Source: JANWHF01 sp036276235 | Lineage (GTDB): Bacteria; Planctomycetota; Phycisphaerae; Tepidisphaerales; Tepidisphaeraceae | Length of the DNA: 52,023 nt | Assembly: GCA_036276235.1 (NCBI GenBank) | Contig: DATBDZ010000262.1 | Location: 1-52,023, forward strand | Direction: 5' to 3' | Shown: piece after piece, positions 48,324-52,023 of the stretch | How positions within the stretch are numbered: the first letter of the stretch is position 1 | Layout: each line of letters starts with the position of its first letter | The notes under the pieces: model-generated | What the model saw: the letters and a program-made list of their open reading frames with translations, nothing else | Database searches by the model: none | What the model was told of the DNA's origin: nothing | Position numbers and translations under genes: made by a program

Positions 48324-49670
48324 ATGCGAACCGACGACTTGGACTTTGATCTGCCCCCCGAACTGATCGCGCAAACGCCCGCGCCGCAGCGGACTGATTC
48401 TCGCCTGCTGCGCTACATGCGTGGCGATCGGAGTATTTCCCACCACACATTCTGGGACGTGCCGACGTTCCTGCGCAAAGGCGATCTGCTGGTCTTTAAC
48501 GATGCCCGCGTCATTCCGGCACGCTTCACGTTGCACAAAAGCACCGGCGGGCGAGTGGAAGGGTTGTTCATCGAAGAGACAGGACCAGGAAACTGGCGCG
48601 TGCTGCTGAAGAATCTCGGGCGCGCGACGGATGTGCCGCTACATTTTGCGGATGAGCCGCAACTCCGGGTGAGGGTCATGGAAAACCTGGGGGAAGGAGA
48701 ATATCGAATCAACGTTGGGCCGCCGGAGACTGGCGTGCGTGACACTGTCGGCGACGACTCTTATTCCCTCCCCCGGTACTCCGGGGGAGGGTTAGGGAGG
48801 GGGCCGGACCTACAAGAAACGCAAGAAGCAAAACCTCAACCCCAGATCTCCTCCGGAGCATCGGAGGAGAAAGACGAAAAAGAAGATGAAAAAGGGGACG
48901 CACGTATTTTTAAATATGTGCGTCCCCTTTTTCATCCTCCTCCGTTCGCACAGGACCAACCCCCACCCCACCCCTCCCCCGGAGTACCGGAGGAGGGAGA
49001 AAGAGAAGTCGCCAAAGCGCAACGCGAGCCTGAGCCCGCGGCCCTCGTGCTTGAGCGCGTTGGGCGCATGCCGCTGCCTCCTTACATCAAGCGAGAGAAG
49101 GATCACGATGATCGCGACGAGATGGATCGGGATCGTTATCAGACGGTTTTCGCAAAATCGCCCGGCGCGGTAGCGGCACCAACCGCGGCGCTGCATTATT
49201 CGCCGCAGTTGCTTGAGCTGCTGGACGCGATTGGCGTCGAGCGAACGTTCGTCACGCTTCATGTCGGCCTCGGCACATTCAAGCCGGTGACGGCCGATGT
49301 CCTGGAAGATCATCGCATGCACGAAGAGCGGTATTCGATTTCCGAAGAAGCGGCCGGCGCGCTGAATCGCGCCAAGCGCGACGGCCGGCGGATCATTGCT
49401 GTTGGAACAACAGCGGCGCGTGTTCTGGAAAGTCAGCCGGAATCTGAAGCATTTGTCGCGAAGTCCGGCGTGACCGGAATCTTCATTTATCCCCCGTACC
49501 GGTGGAAGCATGTGGCCGCGATGATCACCAACTTTCATTTGCCGCGCAGCACGCTGATTGCGCTGGTGGCGGCGATGATCGGCTTGGACGAACAACGCCG
49601 TGTCTATAGGGCGGCTATCGAAAATCGCTATCGCTTCTTCAGCTACGGCGACGCCATGCTCATCGAATGA
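48324..49670 (+). CDS. queA: QueA tRNA ribosyltransferase-isomerase with a large repeat-derived insert
   Basis: S-adenosylmethionine:tRNA ribosyltransferase-isomerase, which builds epoxyqueuosine on tRNA. Starts canonically (MRTDDLDFDLPPELIAQTPA), and the conserved blocks LLVFNDARVIPAR, MPLPPYIKRE, YQTVFAKSPGAVAAPTAALHY, FVTLHVGLGTFKPV, IAVGTTAAR and ENRYRFFSYGDAMLI are intact. At 448 aa it is about 100 longer than usual. The excess, about residues 147-226, falls between NVGPPET and LERVGRMPLPPY and is encoded by a composite of hairpin repeats (48763-49003). The frame upstream of ATG 48324 is not family-like. Confidence 0.94.
   Translation: MRTDDLDFDLPPELIAQTPAPQRTDSRLLRYMRGDRSISHHTFWDVPTFLRKGDLLVFNDARVIPARFTLHKSTGGRVEGLFIEETGPGNWRVLLKNLGRATDVPLHFADEPQLRVRVMENLGEGEYRINVGPPETGVRDTVGDDSYSLPRYSGGGLGRGPDLQETQEAKPQPQISSGASEEKDEKEDEKGDARIFKYVRPLFHPPPFAQDQPPPHPSPGVPEEGEREVAKAQREPEPAALVLERVGRMPLPPYIKREKDHDDRDEMDRDRYQTVFAKSPGAVAAPTAALHYSPQLLELLDAIGVERTFVTLHVGLGTFKPVTADVLEDHRMHEERYSISEEAAGALNRAKRDGRRIIAVGTTAARVLESQPESEAFVAKSGVTGIFIYPPYRWKHVAAMITNFHLPRSTLIALVAAMIGLDEQRRVYRAAIENRYRFFSYGDAMLIE
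48763..49003. repeat. Composite family A repeat with a nested hairpin, inside queA
   Basis: Arm 1 CCCCCGGTACTCCGGGGGAG at 48770-48789; a diverged arm TCCTCCGGAGCATCGGAGGA at 48849-48868; a perfect 19-bp inverted repeat GATGAAAAAGGGGACGCAC (48885-48903 and 48918-48936); and a final arm 2 CTCCCCCGGAGTACCGGAGG at 48974-48993. It reads as a family A element split by one or two later insertions. Confidence 0.88.
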
Positions 49671-49718
49671 ATCGCCACGTTTGTATACAGTTCCCTTTCC
49701 CAACCCGATAATCCTTTC

Positions 49719-51905
49719 ATGACGATCGGTCAGGCAATGGAAGCGGCGGTGGCCCACCACTCGGCGGGGCGGTTGGCCGAAGCGGAGGAAATGTACCGCG
49801 CGATCCTCGCGCAGATGCCGGGTAATGTTTATGCGCAGCACTATCTGGGGCTGATTCAGATCAGCCGCGGCCAACGAGAGGAGGGGCTGGGCCTCCTGCG
49901 CGCGAGCATCCTGGCCGATCCGGCGAACATTCAATTCCGCACTAATCTTGCATCCGCACTACTGGAAATGGGCGATGCTCCCAGCGCGGAGGCCGCCGCC
50001 CGCGAGGCGATTGTCTGGATGCCGACCGATGCGCAGGCCCATATCAATCTCGGCCAGGCGCTGTGGCGGCAATCGCGCCGCGATGAGGCCCTGGCGGCGA
50101 TGACTAAGGCGCTCGAACTGCAGCCGCAGCGCGCGGATGCGTGCCAGCATCTGGGGCTGTATCTGATGGACATGGGCCGGACGAAGGAAGCGGTGACGTA
50201 TCTGAGCCGCGCGCTGCAACTGGAATCCAGCCCGGCGAACTTCGCGAATCTCGGGACAGCGATGCTCAAGCTCGGCGAATTCGAGCAGGCCGCCAGCCTC
50301 AGCGCCAAAGCCGCCTCGATGCGGCCGGAGATGGGGGAATATCAGTTCAACCTTGGCTTGGCGCTGGCCGCCACGGGCAAACAGATGGAAGCGATCGCCG
50401 CACTCAAGCGCGCGATCGAGCTTCGTCCCAATCACGCCGAGGCATACAGCAAACTCGGAACGCTCTACAAGGAAACCGGTCAGTTGGATTTGGCGATCGA
50501 GACTCTCCGCGCGGCTCTCGCGCTGCAACCAAACTATCCCTCGGTTTACCATAATCTTGGGATGGTGCAGGCATCGATGGGTCAGGTGCCGGATGCGATC
50601 GAGCGTTTTCGCAAAGCCGTGGAGCAAGACCCTGCGGGGCTCGACGGTCACTCGGCGCTCGTTTACACGCTCTACTTTTGCCCCGGCTATGACGGCGCTG
50701 CAATTCTGCGCGAGCATCAGGAATGGAACCGCCGGCACGTCTCACCTCTGGTGAGACTGGTTCAGCCACACACCAATGATCGCAATCCGAATCGTCGTTT
50801 GCGAATCGGATACGTCTCCCCGGATTTCCGCGAGCACGTGTTGTCGTTCTATCACGTGCCGCTGCTGTCGAATCACGATCATCAGAACTTCGATATCTTT
50901 TGTTATTCAGACGTGCGCAAGCCGACCGCGGTGACGGAACGGATCAAGGGATACGCCGACAATTGGCGCGACATCGCCGGAAAACCGGACGATGAAGTTG
51001 CGTCCCTGATTCGTGACGATCGCATCGACATTCTGGTCGATCTGACGATGCATATGGCCAACGGCCGCCCGCTCTTGTTCGCCCGCAAGCCCGCGCCGAT
51101 TCAGGTGGCGTGGGCCTATCCAGGAACCACGGGAAATGAAGCGATCGACTACCGCCTGACCGATCCCTACTCCGATCCACCGGGGCAATTTGATCAGGAT
51201 TATTCGGAGCAATCGATCCGCCTGCCGGATAGTTTTTTTATCTACGATCCGCTGACAAGCGAGCCAGCCGTCAATCCGCTTCCAGCGCAAACCAATGGCT
51301 TCGTCACGTTCGGTTGTCTCAACAACTTCATGAAGACAAACGACGCCGTGCTCGATGCCTGGGCGAAAGTGCTCGCCAGCGTCCCCAACTCGCGACTGCT
51401 GCTATTGGCTCCGGCCGGCTCGACGCGCCAACGGCTGCTCGATCGTTTCGCCCGCGGCGGCATTGATACCTCGCGCATCGAGTTTGTCGGTCGCCAGCCG
51501 CGCCCCAAATACCTGGAGACATTCAACCGCATCGACATCAGCCTCGACACGTTTCCGTACAATGGCCACACCACAAGCCTCGATTCGTTTTGGATGGGCG
51601 TGCCGGTGGTGACATTGATCGGGCCAACGGTCGTCGGCCGCGCCGGATGGTGCCTCTGCTGCAATCTCAATCTGCGCGAGCTGGCGGCACAGTCCGAACC
51701 ACAGTTCATTCAAATCGCAAGCGATCTTGCGAATGATCTGCCCAGGCTCGCGGACCTTCGCGCGAGTTTGCGATTGCGAATGGAGTCATCGCCCTTGATG
51801 AACGGGAAGCGCTTCGCGGCGGGTGTAGAGAACGCATATCGGGAGATGTGGCGGCGGTGGACGGGGGCGGGAATGAGCGACCGCAATCAGAACCCTCTCC
51901 CCTGA
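49719..51905 (+). CDS. TPR protein with GT41 O-GlcNAc transferase-like domain
   Basis: A 728-aa protein with about nine tetratricopeptide repeats (residues 5-310; e.g. AYSKLGTLYKETGQLDLAIE) followed by a family 41 glycosyltransferase domain (about 345-710): RIGYVSPDFREH, LVDLTMHMANGRPLLFARKPAPIQVAWAYPGTTG, FGCLNNFMKTNDAVLDAWAKVL, DTFPYNGHTTSLDSFWMGVPVV. These match the SPINDLY/OGT family, which transfers GlcNAc or fucose to Ser/Thr; bacterial members often glycosylate surface or flagellar proteins. The UDP-binding Lys is MKTND. The C-terminal NQNPLP and stop are encoded by a truncated family A repeat. Confidence 0.9.
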   Translation: MTIGQAMEAAVAHHSAGRLAEAEEMYRAILAQMPGNVYAQHYLGLIQISRGQREEGLGLLRASILADPANIQFRTNLASALLEMGDAPSAEAAAREAIVWMPTDAQAHINLGQALWRQSRRDEALAAMTKALELQPQRADACQHLGLYLMDMGRTKEAVTYLSRALQLESSPANFANLGTAMLKLGEFEQAASLSAKAASMRPEMGEYQFNLGLALAATGKQMEAIAALKRAIELRPNHAEAYSKLGTLYKETGQLDLAIETLRAALALQPNYPSVYHNLGMVQASMGQVPDAIERFRKAVEQDPAGLDGHSALVYTLYFCPGYDGAAILREHQEWNRRHVSPLVRLVQPHTNDRNPNRRLRIGYVSPDFREHVLSFYHVPLLSNHDHQNFDIFCYSDVRKPTAVTERIKGYADNWRDIAGKPDDEVASLIRDDRIDILVDLTMHMANGRPLLFARKPAPIQVAWAYPGTTGNEAIDYRLTDPYSDPPGQFDQDYSEQSIRLPDSFFIYDPLTSEPAVNPLPAQTNGFVTFGCLNNFMKTNDAVLDAWAKVLASVPNSRLLLLAPAGSTRQRLLDRFARGGIDTSRIEFVGRQPRPKYLETFNRIDISLDTFPYNGHTTSLDSFWMGVPVVTLIGPTVVGRAGWCLCCNLNLRELAAQSEPQFIQIASDLANDLPRLADLRASLRLRMESSPLMNGKRFAAGVENAYREMWRRWTGAGMSDRNQNPLP
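51893..51905. repeat. Truncated family A arm at the end of the GT41 gene
   Basis: ACCCTCTCCCCTGAGT matches the arm at 11552-11567 and then breaks off where the IS110-type sequence begins. Confidence 0.7.
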
Positions 51906-52023
51906 GTTGTAATCCCATGAAAGGCCGTCTCCCTGCCGGACGTTACGATGTCCGGTGGCAATTCAACACAAGGAGACAGCCATGGGATCGTACGAGAAAG
52001 TAACGCAGGTCGGTTTGGACGTC
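51906..52023 (+). mobile_element. Left end of an IS110-family insertion sequence (partial)
   Basis: The last 118 bases hold a short non-coding end with a hairpin CCGGAC/GTCCGG (51936-51955) and the start of a transposase. The element continues beyond the window. No long terminal inverted repeat is visible, as expected for this family. Its left boundary seems to lie just after CCTGAGT at 51900-51907. Confidence 0.7.
51982..52023 (+). CDS. IS110-family transposase, N-terminal fragment
   Basis: ATG 51982 with AAGGAG 9 bp upstream opens MGSYEKVTQVGLDV, cut by the window end. The VGLDV stretch is the start of the RuvC-like DEDD domain of IS110/IS1111 transposases, where the Asp is catalytic and the family usually continues HK. 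Only 14 codons are visible, so the subgroup cannot be determined. Confidence 0.75.
   Translation, partial: MGSYEKVTQVGLDV

Overview
The window looks like a chromosomal segment of a planctomycete, probably of the Phycisphaerae / Tepidisphaera-Humisphaera side. The clues are: two secreted proteins (7236-9296 and 13508-15829) with the planctomycete-type N-terminal motif 'LEPRTLL' / 'LEGRSLIS', a GspG-type pseudopilin, DUF4058, an exported calpain-like protease, many GTG/TTG starts and a fairly high GC content. The assignment is an inference from protein character; no rRNA is present.

Layout. 1-723 is non-coding with operator-like direct repeats. 724-4888 is a carbohydrate/phosphatase cluster (GH88 hydrolase, PAP2 phosphatase, GH42 beta-galactosidase). 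5164-9296 holds an exported sugar isomerase/epimerase-like protein, D-aminoacyl-tRNA deacylase, a PAP2-like membrane protein and a GH2 hydrolase, the last three joined by 4-bp overlaps. 9297-11390 (minus) is the C-terminal half of helicase HrpA. 11675-16620 has fabI, small proteins, an RTX-calpain protein and DUF4058. 16668-19751 is uvrA. 19852-24795 is a plus-strand run: HEAT-like lipoprotein, anti-sigma kinase, STAS protein, MlaE-MlaF-MlaD lipid transporter, TsaE and a zinc-ribbon protein. 24800-28556 (minus) is an AlgB/KinB-type two-component system plus a lone receiver. 29180-35255 has a GT4 glycosyltransferase, sarcosine-oxidase-like flavoprotein, exported proteins, a pseudopilin and an S1/P1 nuclease. 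35447-37330 (minus) is the N-terminal half of HrpA. Then come an anti-sigma zinc finger, a GNAT acetyltransferase, a candidate small RNA and seven tRNA genes (His, Asp, Tyr, Cys, three Leu). 39976-49670 contains exported proteins, radA, a methyltransferase, an alpha/beta hydrolase, xerD, small unknowns and queA. 49719-51905 is a TPR-GT41 protein, and the window ends in the start of an IS110-family transposase.

The most unusual feature is the density and behaviour of short hairpin repeats. I see four kinds: (A) about 105-120 bp double hairpins built on CCCCCGG-AGTA-CCGGGGG; (B) three copies of a 76-bp element with exact 30-16-30 architecture; (C) hairpins whose arms are runs of a roughly 7-nt word, a different word at each locus; (D) REP-like hairpins, several with a GTAG foot. 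They fill nearly every gap, and in three core genes (uvrA, radA, queA) they lie inside the reading frame and are translated as extra loops, recalling the Rickettsia palindromic elements. They also supply stop codons or C-terminal tails to several genes. The IS110 element at the right edge appears to sit in a family A repeat. HrpA is split into two collinear same-strand halves 24 kb apart, with a repeat next to each break point. Three tRNA-Leu genes in a row have short class I variable loops where bacteria normally have a long arm.
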